Of a DNA stretch of 32,882 nt, positions 7,693 through 15,235 are shown piece after piece; within the stretch, counting starts at the first letter, position 1, and each line of letters begins with the position of its first letter. The notes under the pieces are model-generated. The model ran no database searches and was not told the origin of the DNA. It saw nothing but the letters and a program-made list of their open reading frames with translations. The position numbers and the translations under genes are program-made. The stretch comes from an uncultured Eubacteriales bacterium (GTDB lineage Bacteria; Bacillota; Clostridia; Christensenellales; Aristaeellaceae), in the NCBI GenBank assembly GCA_902790495.1, contig CADASK010000017.1:1-32882 (forward strand), given 5' to 3'.

Positions 7693-8358
7693 ATGGAGAC
7701 GATCCTGCGAAGCTACGGACCCCTGCTTCTGCGGGCGATGGGTCAAACCCTGCTGCTGGCGCTCTACGGCCTCTTCTTCGCCTGCATCATCGGCCTGATC
7801 GTGGGCCTGATGAGCGTGGTGAAGAGCAAGGTCAGCCGCGCGATCGCCGCCGTGTTTGTCAACCTGATCCGCGGCGTGCCGATGATCGTGCTGGCCTATA
7901 TGATCTACTTCGGCGTGCCCTACCTGTGGAACAACGTGCTCCATAAGAGCGGCCTCACCTTCACGGCCCTGCAGGCCGGCTCCATCTGCCTGGCCCTCAA
8001 CTGCGGCGCCTACATGGCGGAGATCATCCGCGCGGGCATCGAGTCGGTGGACGTGGGCCAGATGGAGGCCGGGCGCAGCCTGGGCCTGCCCTGGTGGCGT
8101 ACCATGCAGCGCGTCATCCTGCCCCAGGCCATCCGCACGATGATCCCCAGCATCATCAACCAGTTCATCATCACCCTGAAGGACACCTCCATCCTGTCCG
8201 TCATCGGCTTCCCGGAGCTGGTCAACACGGCCAAGAACGTGGTCTCCAAGACCTTCATGTCCTTCCAGACCTGGGCCATCGTGGGCGTGATGTACCTGAT
8301 CGTGATCCTCCTGCTGCAGTTCGCGGCCAAGGAGCTTGAGAGGAGGCTGAAGCGCTGA
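7693..8358 (+). CDS. Polar amino-acid ABC transporter permease
   Basis: 221 residues of the HisM/GlnP permease family. Hydrophobic helices start at about residues 20, 55 and 90 and near the C-terminus. The EAA loop that docks the ATPase is visible around residues 128-155 ([22 protein letters not shown]), followed by [11 protein letters not shown], typical of this family. The N-terminal pattern [13 protein letters not shown]-like (here [16 protein letters not shown]) is also characteristic. It lies 133 bases after the binding protein; its stop overlaps the ATPase start by one base (TGATG), implying translational coupling. Confidence 0.93.
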   Translation: METILRSYGPLLLRAMGQTLLLALYGLFFACIIGLIVGLMSVVKSKVSRAIAAVFVNLIRGVPMIVLAYMIYFGVPYLWNNVLHKSGLTFTALQAGSICLALNCGAYMAEIIRAGIESVDVGQMEAGRSLGLPWWRTMQRVILPQAIRTMIPSIINQFIITLKDTSILSVIGFPELVNTAKNVVSKTFMSFQTWAIVGVMYLIVILLLQFAAKELERRLKR

Positions 8359-9113
8359 TGAGCGAGGCGAAGCGGAAGCCCAAGGTGCGCATCTGCCACC
8401 TGCAGAAGTATTTCAAGACCCAGACTGTGCTGCACGTGCTCAAGGACATCTCCCTGGAGATCATGGAGGGCGAGGTGGTGGTCATCATCGGCCCCTCCGG
8501 CAGCGGCAAGAGCACCCTGCTGCGGTGCATCAACGGGTTGGAGGAGCCCACCGGCGGCGACATCATCATCGACGATATGAACATCGGCAGCAAGAAGGTG
8601 AACATCAACCACGTGCGCGAGCGGGTGGGCATGGTGTTCCAGCACTTCAACCTGTTCAACAACATGAACGTGCTGCGCAACCTGATGCTGGCTCCGGTGG
8701 ATCTCAAGAAGGCCGACAAGGCCCAGGCGGAGAAGGACGCCATGGCGATGCTGGAGCGCGTGGGCCTGGCGGACAAGGCGAAGGCCATGCCGCGGCAGCT
8801 CTCCGGCGGCCAGAAGCAGCGCGTCGCCATCGCCCGCGCCCTGTGCATGAAGCCGGACATCATGCTCTTCGACGAGCCCACCTCCGCCCTCGACCCCGAG
8901 ATGGTGGGGGAGGTGCTGGAGGTCATGAAGGAGCTGGCCCGCGACGGCATGACCATGGCCGTGGTGACCCACGAGATGGGCTTTGCGAGGGAGGTCGCCG
9001 ACCGCGTGATCTTCATGGACGGCGGCATCATCCTGGAGGAGGGCACGCCGGAGCAGATCTTCGGCAACCCCCAAAACCAGCGCACCAAGGACTTCCTCAA
9101 CAAGGTGCTGTAA
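8358..9113 (+). CDS. Polar amino-acid ABC transporter ATP-binding protein
   Basis: 251 residues of the GlnQ/HisP family, which powers amino-acid import. Walker A GPSGSGKS is at 45-52, the signature LSGGQKQR is near residue 150, Walker [11 protein letters not shown] is near 171, and the switch histidine is in VVTHEMGFA. Length and motifs are complete. The start overlaps the permease stop by one base. A strong bidirectional terminator follows within 10 bases of the stop codon. Confidence 0.95.
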   Translation: MSEAKRKPKVRICHLQKYFKTQTVLHVLKDISLEIMEGEVVVIIGPSGSGKSTLLRCINGLEEPTGGDIIIDDMNIGSKKVNINHVRERVGMVFQHFNLFNNMNVLRNLMLAPVDLKKADKAQAEKDAMAMLERVGLADKAKAMPRQLSGGQKQRVAIARALCMKPDIMLFDEPTSALDPEMVGEVLEVMKELARDGMTMAVVTHEMGFAREVADRVIFMDGGIILEEGTPEQIFGNPQNQRTKDFLNKVL

Positions 9114-9115
9114 AC

Positions 9116-9162
9116 GAAAAGGACTGCCACAGAATGCTGTGATTCTGCGGCAGTCTTTTTTC
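9116..9162. terminator. Bidirectional intrinsic terminator
   Basis: A 15-bp stem (GGACTGCCACAGAAT with ATTCTGCGGCAGTCT, wobble pairs) with a 6-base loop, A-rich on the left and T6 on the right. It serves the ABC transporter operon on + and the hydrolase gene ending at 9168 on -. Confidence 0.9.
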
Positions 9163-9167
9163 CTTTG

Positions 9168-10355
9168 TCACAAAACGGGCTGCAGCCCCAATTCATCCGC
9201 GACAGCGGCATGAAAATGCGCGTCCTTCCGGTGCACGTAGCTCACCGAGGAGATGATCTCCCGGCCGTCCTCCCAGACGAACCTCCCGGGCCCGTCGGGC
9301 TCCAGCCCGTAATCCTCCCACGTCTTCCCGGCCTCCGGCGTCAGCCAGGTCAGCCGGTTCAGCACGCGGTCGCCGAGGTACAGGGCGAACACCCCGCGCT
9401 CCGGGTCGATGGACAGGTGATGCCCGGTGAAGCCGCTCAGGCCCAGGGCCTGCCGCCCCATGTAGGCGGGCACCTCCGAGTCGTACTGGTTCGGGTGCTT
9501 CACATAGCACAGACTGCCCAGGTACTGTGTCCAGCCGCCGCCGGGCAGCGGATGGCCGGAACGGTTGCGGGCCATCGCGCGCAGGGAGGCGGGGGAGAGG
9601 ATCTTCCCGCCCAGCACCGCCTGGGCCAGGCGCGCCATGTCGCCCACGGTGGCGAAGAGCCCCGCGTGGCCCGCGCAGTCCCCGCCCTCCGGCGAGAGCA
9701 CGTGGGCCTTGGGGTCGTGGGGTGTGCCCGGCAGGATGCCCTCGCGCAGGATGTAGCTCCCGCGTTCGAAGCGGTGCTCCCGGTCACAGCTGACGCAACG
9801 GCCGCGCAGCGCCTCCGGCACGCGTTCCCACACGGAGGTGAGGCCCGCGGGCCGCAGCACCAGGCGCGTTACCGCGTCGAAGTAGCTGCTGTCTGCCGCG
9901 CCCTCGATCACGTACTTCAGCACCATGGCGGGGATGTCGCTGTAGGCCCGGCCCTCGCCGATGGCGTAGGGCGCGACGGCGAAGAGCTGACGGAGCGCGC
10001 CCTCCTGGTCGGGCTGGGCGTCGATGCGCTCCGGTGTGCGCAGGCCGACCTCGAAGCCCAGCGCCTGATCCACCGTGACGCCATCCAGCTGGGTGAACTG
10101 CAGGGCGTAGGCGGTCACGGGCGCGGCGAGGTTCAGCCGGCCCTCCTCGTGGAGCGCCATCACCGTGAGGCCCGTGAAGAGCTTGGTGAGGCTCGCCAGG
10201 TCGAAGATGCTCTCCTCCGTGAGGGGATCGCCGGCGAGGTTCGTCACGCCGCCCAGTGCCCGCACGGTGCGGGAGGCGTCCCCGCACACGCAGGACATGC
10301 AGGCGAGGATGCCGGTCTCCTCGGTGAAATAGCGGACGGAATCGGTCAGGCGCAT
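9168..10355 (-). CDS. Beta-lactamase-related serine hydrolase (class C / PF00144 type)
   Basis: 395 residues from ATG 10355; the frame is open upstream inside the aminopeptidase gene, but the start two bases after that gene's stop fits a coupled operon. The Ser-x-x-Lys motif is SLTK with Ser55 and Lys58 (FDLASLTKLFTGL), and the second motif is Tyr138 in AYSD, where Asn is more usual than Asp. A HAGLFATVGDMARLAQAVLGG segment, typical of this family, lies near residue 230. There is no signal peptide, so it acts in the cytoplasm. The family includes esterases, D-amino peptidases and DD-peptidase relatives; pairing with an aminopeptidase suggests peptide or amide hydrolysis, which is an inference. 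Confidence 0.85.
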   Translation of the reverse strand: MRLTDSVRYFTEETGILACMSCVCGDASRTVRALGGVTNLAGDPLTEESIFDLASLTKLFTGLTVMALHEEGRLNLAAPVTAYALQFTQLDGVTVDQALGFEVGLRTPERIDAQPDQEGALRQLFAVAPYAIGEGRAYSDIPAMVLKYVIEGAADSSYFDAVTRLVLRPAGLTSVWERVPEALRGRCVSCDREHRFERGSYILREGILPGTPHDPKAHVLSPEGGDCAGHAGLFATVGDMARLAQAVLGGKILSPASLRAMARNRSGHPLPGGGWTQYLGSLCYVKHPNQYDSEVPAYMGRQALGLSGFTGHHLSIDPERGVFALYLGDRVLNRLTWLTPEAGKTWEDYGLEPDGPGRFVWEDGREIISSVSYVHRKDAHFHAAVADELGLQPVL

Positions 10356-10357
10356 GC

Positions 10358-11752
10358 TCAGAAGGCCTTCGCTTCCTTCAGGAAGGCGCAGTAGCACTTG
10401 TAGGCTTCCCAGATGTCGGCCTTGCTGACGATCTCCCAGGGCGCGTGCATGGACAGCACCGCGATGCCCGCGTCGATCACGTTCATGCCGTACTTGGCGC
10501 ACATGTAGGCGATGGTGCCGCCGCCGCCCACGTCCACCTTGCCCAGCTCGGCGGTCTGGAAGTCGACGTTCGCGCCGTCCATGATGCGGCGGATCTCGGC
10601 GATGAACTCGGCGTTGGCGTCGTTGCTGCCTCCCTTGCCGCCGCGGCCGGTGAACTTGTTGAAGCACACGCCGCGGCCCACGATGGCGGCGTTCTTCTTC
10701 TCAAACACGGAGGCGAAGTTGGGATCATAGCCCGCACTGACGTCGCTGGAGAGCATGCGGCTGTTGCGCAGGGTGCGGCGCACGCCCAGCTCGCAGTAGC
10801 TGTCGTTGGCGGCGGCATAGAGCTCGGCCACCACGTTCTCGAAGAAGTGGGAGTCCATGCCCGTCGCGCCGACGCTGCCGATCTCCTCCTTGTCGGTCAG
10901 AATGGCGCAGAGGGTGTAGGCCGGGGTGCCCTCGAAGTCCGCCACGGCGCGCCAGGAGGGATAGGCGCAGACGCGGTCGTCGTGGCCGTAGCTGGCGATC
11001 AGCGCGCGGTCGAAGCCGAGGTCGCGGGCCTGGCCGGCGGGCACGATCTCCAGCTCGGCGGAGAGCAGGTCCTCCTCCTCCAGGTCGTACTTTTCCTTCA
11101 GCAGCTTCAGCACGTTGGCCTTCACCGCGTCCTTCTCCTCGCCCTTGAGGCTCTGGGTGCCGACGATGAGGTTGAGCTGCTCGCCCTCCACCGCCACGGA
11201 GGCCTTCTTGGCCAGCTGCTCCTGGGAGAGGTGCACCAGCAGGTCGGAGATGTAGAACACCGGGTCGTCGGCGTTCTCACCGATGGCCACGGTCACCTTG
11301 CTGCCGTCGCGGCGCACGATGACGCCGTGCAGGGCCAGGGGCAGGGCCACCCACTGGTACTTCTTGATGCCGCCGTAGTAGTGGGTGTCGAAGTAGGCGA
11401 TGCCCTCCTCCTCATACAGGGGGTTCTGCTTCACGTCCAGGCGCGGGCTGTCGATGTGCGCGCCCAGGATGTTCATGCCCTCCTCCAGGGGCTTTTCGCC
11501 GATGATGAAGGCCATGAAGGACTTGCCCATCCAGTTGCAGTAGACGCGGTCGCCTGCCTGCAGCTTCCTGCCCTCGCGGATCACGCTGTCCAGGCTGCAA
11601 AAGCCCAGCGCCTCCGCCTGCGCGGCGGCCTCGGCGGCGCACTCGCGCTCGGTCTTGCCCTTGTCCAGGAAGCGCTTGTAGTCCTCCGCGAAGGCGAAGA
11701 CCTTCTGCATCTCCTGCTCGTCATACTGTTCCCATGCGACCTGACGCACCAT
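10358..11752 (-). CDS. M18 family zinc aminopeptidase
   Basis: 464 residues; cytoplasmic tetrahedral aminopeptidase that trims N-terminal acidic or neutral residues from peptides. Visible motifs are GAHIDSPRLD with zinc ligand His99, THYYGGIKKYQW, the SYGHDDRVCAY metal segment, TDKEEIGSVGATGMDS with the catalytic and ligand Glu pair, and SMHAPWEIVSKAD near the C-terminus with the last ligand His. I chose ATG 11752, 11 bases after AAAGGA; an ATG at 11764 directly abuts that site and is less likely. It is the first gene of a two-gene operon with the serine hydrolase. Confidence 0.93.
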   Translation of the reverse strand: MVRQVAWEQYDEQEMQKVFAFAEDYKRFLDKGKTERECAAEAAAQAEALGFCSLDSVIREGRKLQAGDRVYCNWMGKSFMAFIIGEKPLEEGMNILGAHIDSPRLDVKQNPLYEEEGIAYFDTHYYGGIKKYQWVALPLALHGVIVRRDGSKVTVAIGENADDPVFYISDLLVHLSQEQLAKKASVAVEGEQLNLIVGTQSLKGEEKDAVKANVLKLLKEKYDLEEEDLLSAELEIVPAGQARDLGFDRALIASYGHDDRVCAYPSWRAVADFEGTPAYTLCAILTDKEEIGSVGATGMDSHFFENVVAELYAAANDSYCELGVRRTLRNSRMLSSDVSAGYDPNFASVFEKKNAAIVGRGVCFNKFTGRGGKGGSNDANAEFIAEIRRIMDGANVDFQTAELGKVDVGGGGTIAYMCAKYGMNVIDAGIAVLSMHAPWEIVSKADIWEAYKCYCAFLKEAKAF

Positions 11753-11813
11753 AATACCATCCATCCTTTCAGCGGGCCTCCCTGCGGAAAGCCCCGCGCT
11801 GTGTTTCGCATCC

Positions 11814-11841
11814 ATTATAACGCGCGCCGGCGAAATTGCAA
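11814..11841 (-). promoter_or_regulatory. Promoter of the aminopeptidase operon
   Basis: TTGCAA (11836-11841) and TATAAT (11814-11819) with 16-base spacing on the minus strand, about 60 bases upstream of ATG 11752. Confidence 0.75.
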
Positions 11842-11877
11842 GCGGGGGAGGAAAAGGGGAGGCGTCCGGATTTCAAT

Positions 11878-11912
11878 GAACCTCCGCAAAGCGTGATGAT
11901 TTGCGGAGGTTC
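11878..11912. repeat. Perfect 13-bp inverted repeat between divergent promoters
   Basis: GAACCTCCGCAAA (11878-11890) and TTTGCGGAGGTTC (11900-11912) with a 9-base spacer. It sits between the aminopeptidase promoter (-) and the MATE promoter (+). Neither side has a U-tract, so it is not a typical terminator. It may be an operator for one or both promoters. Confidence 0.7.
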
Positions 11913-11937
11913 GTTGAACTGTGCACCGCCCTCACCC

Positions 11938-11966
11938 TTGCCATCCCCTGCCAGCTGTGTTAGAAT
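11938..11966 (+). promoter_or_regulatory. Promoter of the MATE efflux gene
   Basis: TTGCCA (11938-11943) and TAGAAT (11961-11966) with 17-base spacing, about 40 bases before ATG 12009. Confidence 0.65.
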
Positions 11967-12008
11967 CACCGCGTCAGCGTGAAACGCTGTGCGAAAGGCG
12001 GATGAACC

Positions 12009-13346
12009 ATGCGCGATATGACCGAGGGGAAACCGATCAGCCACCTGTGGCGCTACGCCCTGCCGCTGCTGCTGGGCAACTGGCTGCAGCTGGCCTACAA
12101 CGCCGTGGATTCCATCATCGCGGGGCGGCTGATCGGCCGGGAGGCGCTCTCGGCGGAGGGCATCGCCGCGCCGGTGATGAACCTCGTCATCCTCGGCATC
12201 TCCGGGCTGTGCATCGGCGCGGGCGTGCTGATGGCGGAGGCCTTCGGCGCGAAGGAGATGCACCGGGTGCGCAAGGCCCTGGGCACGACGCTGCGCTTCG
12301 GCCTGTTCTGCTGCGCGGCGGTCACGGTGCTGGGGGTCGTCTTCACCCCGCTGATCCTGCGCCTGCTGGAGGTGCCCCAAAACATCGCGGACGTCACCGC
12401 CGTGTACCTGCGCATCACCTTCCTCGGTGCGCCCTTCACCTTCCTCTATAATACGCTGGCCGCGGGGCTGAAGGCCGTGGGCGACACGAAGACGCCCCTG
12501 CGCTTCCTCGCCTTCTCCTCCATCCTCAACGCGGCGCTGGATCTGTTCTTCCTGGGCGTGCTGCACTTCGGCATCGTGTGCAGCGCGGTGACCACCGTGG
12601 TGGCCGAGGCCGCCTCCGCCGCCATGGCCCTGCTCTACATGCGCCGCAAAACGCGGGAGATCCTTCCCACGGCCGCGGACTTCCGGCGCGACGCTCCGCT
12701 GCTGCGGCGCATCCTGACCTACGGCGGGCCCACCGCTCTGCAGCAGATGATCCAGCCCGTGGGCAAGGTGCTGATCCAGCGCCAGGTCAACGCCCTGGGC
12801 GTGGACACCATCGCCGCCTTCAACGCCGTGACGCGGGTGGACGACTTCGCCTGCATCCCGGAGCAGGGCATTGCGGCCTCGCTCTCGGCCTACCTCGCCC
12901 AGAACAGGGGCGCGAAGAAAAAGGACAGGCTGCTGCCGGGCTTCCGCGCCGCCCTGGCGCTGGAGCTGGGGTACTTTGCGCTGATCTGCACGGCGGCCTT
13001 CCTGCTGCGTGAGAAGTTTGTGCAGCTCTTCCTGAAGGAGGGCGACGCGCCCCAGATCGTCGCCATCGGCGCGGACTACCTGCAGGTGATGGCCTTCATC
13101 TACGTGCTGCCCGCCCTGACCAACTGGTTCCAGGGCTTCTTCCGGGGCATGGGCCGCATGCCCATCACCATCGTGATGACGAGCATCCAGATCGTGCTGC
13201 GCACCACCTTCACCTACCTGCTGGCGCCGCGCCTGGGCATCCGTGGCATCGCCTTCGCCTGCGCCATCGGCTGGACGGTGATGATCGCCTGCGCCTACCT
13301 GTACTACCGGCGCATTCGCCGGGAGGAGTGGGGCGCCAACGCGTGA
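12009..13346 (+). CDS. MATE family efflux transporter
   Basis: 445 residues, the usual length, with about 12 hydrophobic helices in two halves. It exports drugs or toxic metabolites using a Na+ or H+ gradient. The start MRDMTEGKPISHLWRYALP matches the conserved MTEG-P-x-x-L beginning of Clostridia MATE proteins. Visible family features are the GNWLQLAYNAVDSIIAGRLIG helix, the PLRFLAFSSILNAALDLFF segment near residue 160, and the second-half start PTALQQMIQPVGKVLIQ near 240. The ribosome site is GAAAGGCGG. It is transcribed alone, divergently from the aminopeptidase; the drug range is unknown. Confidence 0.93.
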   Translation: MRDMTEGKPISHLWRYALPLLLGNWLQLAYNAVDSIIAGRLIGREALSAEGIAAPVMNLVILGISGLCIGAGVLMAEAFGAKEMHRVRKALGTTLRFGLFCCAAVTVLGVVFTPLILRLLEVPQNIADVTAVYLRITFLGAPFTFLYNTLAAGLKAVGDTKTPLRFLAFSSILNAALDLFFLGVLHFGIVCSAVTTVVAEAASAAMALLYMRRKTREILPTAADFRRDAPLLRRILTYGGPTALQQMIQPVGKVLIQRQVNALGVDTIAAFNAVTRVDDFACIPEQGIAASLSAYLAQNRGAKKKDRLLPGFRAALALELGYFALICTAAFLLREKFVQLFLKEGDAPQIVAIGADYLQVMAFIYVLPALTNWFQGFFRGMGRMPITIVMTSIQIVLRTTFTYLLAPRLGIRGIAFACAIGWTVMIACAYLYYRRIRREEWGANA

Positions 13347-13369
13347 CGCACCTCCGCCGAATTTGCCCC

Positions 13370-13398
13370 TTGCTTTTTCCGGGCCGATCGCGTATACT
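13370..13398 (+). promoter_or_regulatory. Promoter of the SRP RNA gene
   Basis: TTGCTT (13370-13375) and TATACT (13393-13398) with 17-base spacing; transcription would start near 13405, shortly before the recognised RNA. Confidence 0.75.
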
Positions 13399-13420
13399 GT
13401 TCCTTGCCGTACCTGTGATG

Positions 13421-13520
13421 AAGGCCGGGTCCCGTGCGATTTTCCGTCGTGAACCCTGTCAGGGCCGGAAGGCAGCAGCAGTAAGCGTCAGGTTGATGTG
13501 CTGCGGGGCTGCCCGGTCGG
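13421..13520 (+). ncRNA. ffs: Small signal recognition particle RNA (4.5S type)
   Basis: Bacterial SRP RNA, the scaffold that binds Ffh and FtsY and directs membrane proteins to the translocon. The conserved domain IV is clear: GTCAGGGCCGGAAGGCAGCA, with the GGAA tetraloop at about 13467-13470 and the AGCAGCAG internal loop. The ends pair (CCGGGTCCCG near 13426 with CGGGGCTGCCCGG near 13504), giving the short rod form without an Alu domain. The exact ends are uncertain by about 10-15 bases. A short T-rich stretch (GGTTTTCTTT) follows. Repeat R2 and glyA lie downstream. Confidence 0.92.
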
Positions 13521-13565
13521 AGCAGGCGCGGTTTTCTTTATAGCTTATAAAACTAAGCGAGGTTG

Positions 13566-13622
13566 CGAAGGTTTCCAAAGGGCGATCGCAAAGCCCTTTG
13601 GTCGCCGCCGGCAGGCGGCGAA
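13566..13622 (+). repeat. Dispersed two-hairpin repeat, copy R2 (class B)
   Basis: Begins CGAAGGTTT. Hairpin 1 arms CCAAAGGG / CCCTTTGG, loop CGATCGCAAAG. Hairpin 2 arms TCGCCGCC / GGCGGCGA, loop GGCA. It lies between the SRP RNA and glyA, in the 5' region of glyA and sense to it. Confidence 0.85.
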
Positions 13623-13662
13623 ATGTCTTGCGTGAAGCATTGATTGCCAGGAGGTACATCTC

Positions 13663-14898
13663 ATGGAATTGGAACAGATCCGCGCGGTTGATCCGGAAAT
13701 CGCGGAGGCCATCGAGGCCGAACTCGCCCGCCAGCGCAGCCACATCGAGCTGATCGCTTCGGAGAACTTCGTCTCTCCCGCCGTCATGGCGGCCATGGGC
13801 ACCTGCCTGACCAACAAATACGCCGAGGGCTACCCGGCCCACCGCTACTACGGCGGCTGCCAGTGCGTGGACGTGGTGGAGGAGCTGGCGAGGCAGCGGG
13901 CCTGCGCCCTCTTCGGCGCGGAGCACGCCAACGTGCAGCCCCACTCCGGCGCGCAGGCCAACATGGCGGTCTACTTCGCCATGCTGCAGCCTGGCGACAC
14001 CGTGATGGGCATGAGCCTGGACAACGGCGGCCACCTGACCCACGGCTCGCCCGTGAACATCTCCGGCAAGTATTTCCACTTCGTGCCCTACGGCGTGCGC
14101 GAGGAGGACGGCCGCATCGACTACGACCGGGTGCTGGAGCTGGCGCGGGAGTGCCGCCCGAAGCTGATCGTGGCGGGCGCTTCCGCCTACCCCCGGGCCA
14201 TCGCCTTCGACTGGCTGCGCGCCATCGCGGACGAGGTCGGCGCGCTGCTGATGGTGGACATGGCGCACATCGCGGGCCTGGTGGCCGCGGGTGAGCACAT
14301 GAGCCCCGTGCCCTACGCCGACTTTGTGACCACCACCACCCACAAGACCCTGCGCGGCCCGCGCGGCGGCATGATCCTGTGCAAAGAGCAGTATGCCAAG
14401 GCCATCGACAAGGCCATCTTCCCCGGCACCCAGGGCGGCCCGCTGGAGCACGTGATCGCGGCCAAGGCCGTGTGCTTCGCCGAGGCCCTGCAGCCCGCCT
14501 TCAAGGCCTACCAGCATCAGATCGTCCTCAACGCCAAGGCGCTGGAGAACGCCTTCCGCCGGGAGGGCATCCGCATGGTGTCCGATGGCACGGACAACCA
14601 CCTGCTCCTGTTGGACTTCAGCGGTACCGACGTGACTGGCAAGCAGCTGGAGACCCTGCTGGAGGAGGCCAACATCACCGTGAACAAGAACACGGTGCCC
14701 GGCGAGACCCGAAGCCCCTTCGTGACCAGCGGCGTGCGCGTGGGTACCCCGGCGGTGACCACCCGCGGCATGAAGGAGCAGGACATGGAGCGGATCGCCG
14801 CGTGGATCGCCCGCGTGGTGCGCGAGGGCGAGGCCGCCGTGCCCCAGGTGCGCGCAGAGGTCGAAGCCTTCATGAAGGGCTTCCCGCTGTACGCCTAA
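13663..14898 (+). CDS. glyA: Serine hydroxymethyltransferase
   Basis: 411 residues, full length. It converts serine and tetrahydrofolate to glycine and 5,10-methylene-tetrahydrofolate with pyridoxal phosphate in the cytoplasm. Visible motifs are the N-terminal [13 protein letters not shown] (30-42), [16 protein letters not shown] (51-66), [13 protein letters not shown] (198-210), and the PLP lysine Lys228 in [23 protein letters not shown] follows. The ribosome site is CAGGAGG. No clear promoter lies between the SRP RNA and glyA, so readthrough from the SRP promoter may contribute. A terminator follows at 15077. Confidence 0.97.
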   Translation: MELEQIRAVDPEIAEAIEAELARQRSHIELIASENFVSPAVMAAMGTCLTNKYAEGYPAHRYYGGCQCVDVVEELARQRACALFGAEHANVQPHSGAQANMAVYFAMLQPGDTVMGMSLDNGGHLTHGSPVNISGKYFHFVPYGVREEDGRIDYDRVLELARECRPKLIVAGASAYPRAIAFDWLRAIADEVGALLMVDMAHIAGLVAAGEHMSPVPYADFVTTTTHKTLRGPRGGMILCKEQYAKAIDKAIFPGTQGGPLEHVIAAKAVCFAEALQPAFKAYQHQIVLNAKALENAFRREGIRMVSDGTDNHLLLLDFSGTDVTGKQLETLLEEANITVNKNTVPGETRSPFVTSGVRVGTPAVTTRGMKEQDMERIAAWIARVVREGEAAVPQVRAEVEAFMKGFPLYA

Positions 14899-14940
14899 TC
14901 CCAATTGTCAGCCAATCCTGCGAGCTCACGAGAGGGCGAG

Positions 14941-15060
14941 CGAAGGGTTGTCAGGGGCGCCGGACGCCCGGAAAACTCCACAGCGTGGAGTTTTCAGTGA
15001 GGCGAAAGCGGCAGCGACATGATCGCAAAGCCCCTGACCCGCGCCCGCAGGCGCGGAACC
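14941..15060 (+). repeat. Dispersed repeat, copy R3, long form with internal third hairpin (class A)
   Basis: Outer arms GTCAGGGGC (14950-14958) and GCCCCTGAC (15030-15038) match the family, as do the loop remnant GATCGCAAAG (15021-15030) and hairpin 2 (CCGCGCC/GGCGCGG). Between the first arm and the loop lies about 60 extra bases. They contain a perfect 11-bp hairpin, GAAAACTCCAC / GTGGAGTTTTC (14971-14995). Copy R7 has a related extension at the same point. It lies just downstream of glyA. Confidence 0.85.
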
Positions 15061-15076
15061 CTGTGTCGCAAACAGC

Positions 15077-15107
15077 AAGCCCTTTCCGGCCGGGAAGGGC
15101 TTTTCTC
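15077..15107 (+). terminator. Intrinsic terminator after glyA
   Basis: Stem AAGCCCTTTCC / GGGAAGGGCTT with loop GGCC and tail TTCTC after the TT-ended arm. It is separated from the glyA stop by repeat R3, so R3 lies in the glyA 3' leader. Confidence 0.75.
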
Positions 15108-15135
15108 AGTCAAAAATGTTCTTTTCGCAAAGGAT

Positions 15136-15190
15136 TTCGCGCCTGCAGGCGCGACCCGGGGGCTTTGCGATCGCCCCCGGGACCCCTTCG
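15136..15190 (-). repeat. Dispersed two-hairpin repeat, copy R4 (class B)
   Basis: On the minus strand: CGAAGGGGT, then arms CCCGGGGGC / GCCCCCGGG around the conserved loop, then TCGCGCC / GGCGCGA around TGCA. Opposite in orientation to R3, with the glyA terminator between them. The interval 14899-15235 is therefore fully occupied by R3, terminator, R4 and the ribosome site of the next gene. Confidence 0.85.
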
Positions 15191-15235
15191 CAGCCCGCGC
15201 TGTAGCTTTGACAGTCTGCTTTGCAGGAGGCACCC

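Noticed and set aside
13328-13543. An open frame covering the MATE end and the SRP RNA region.
   Set aside because: It overlaps the MATE 3' end in another frame and runs through the SRP RNA, whose conserved domain IV explains the sequence.
14941-15190. Closely spaced repeats that could suggest a CRISPR array.
   Set aside because: The copies are long, of mixed orientation, irregularly spaced and hairpin-based, with no unique equal-length spacers and no cas genes.
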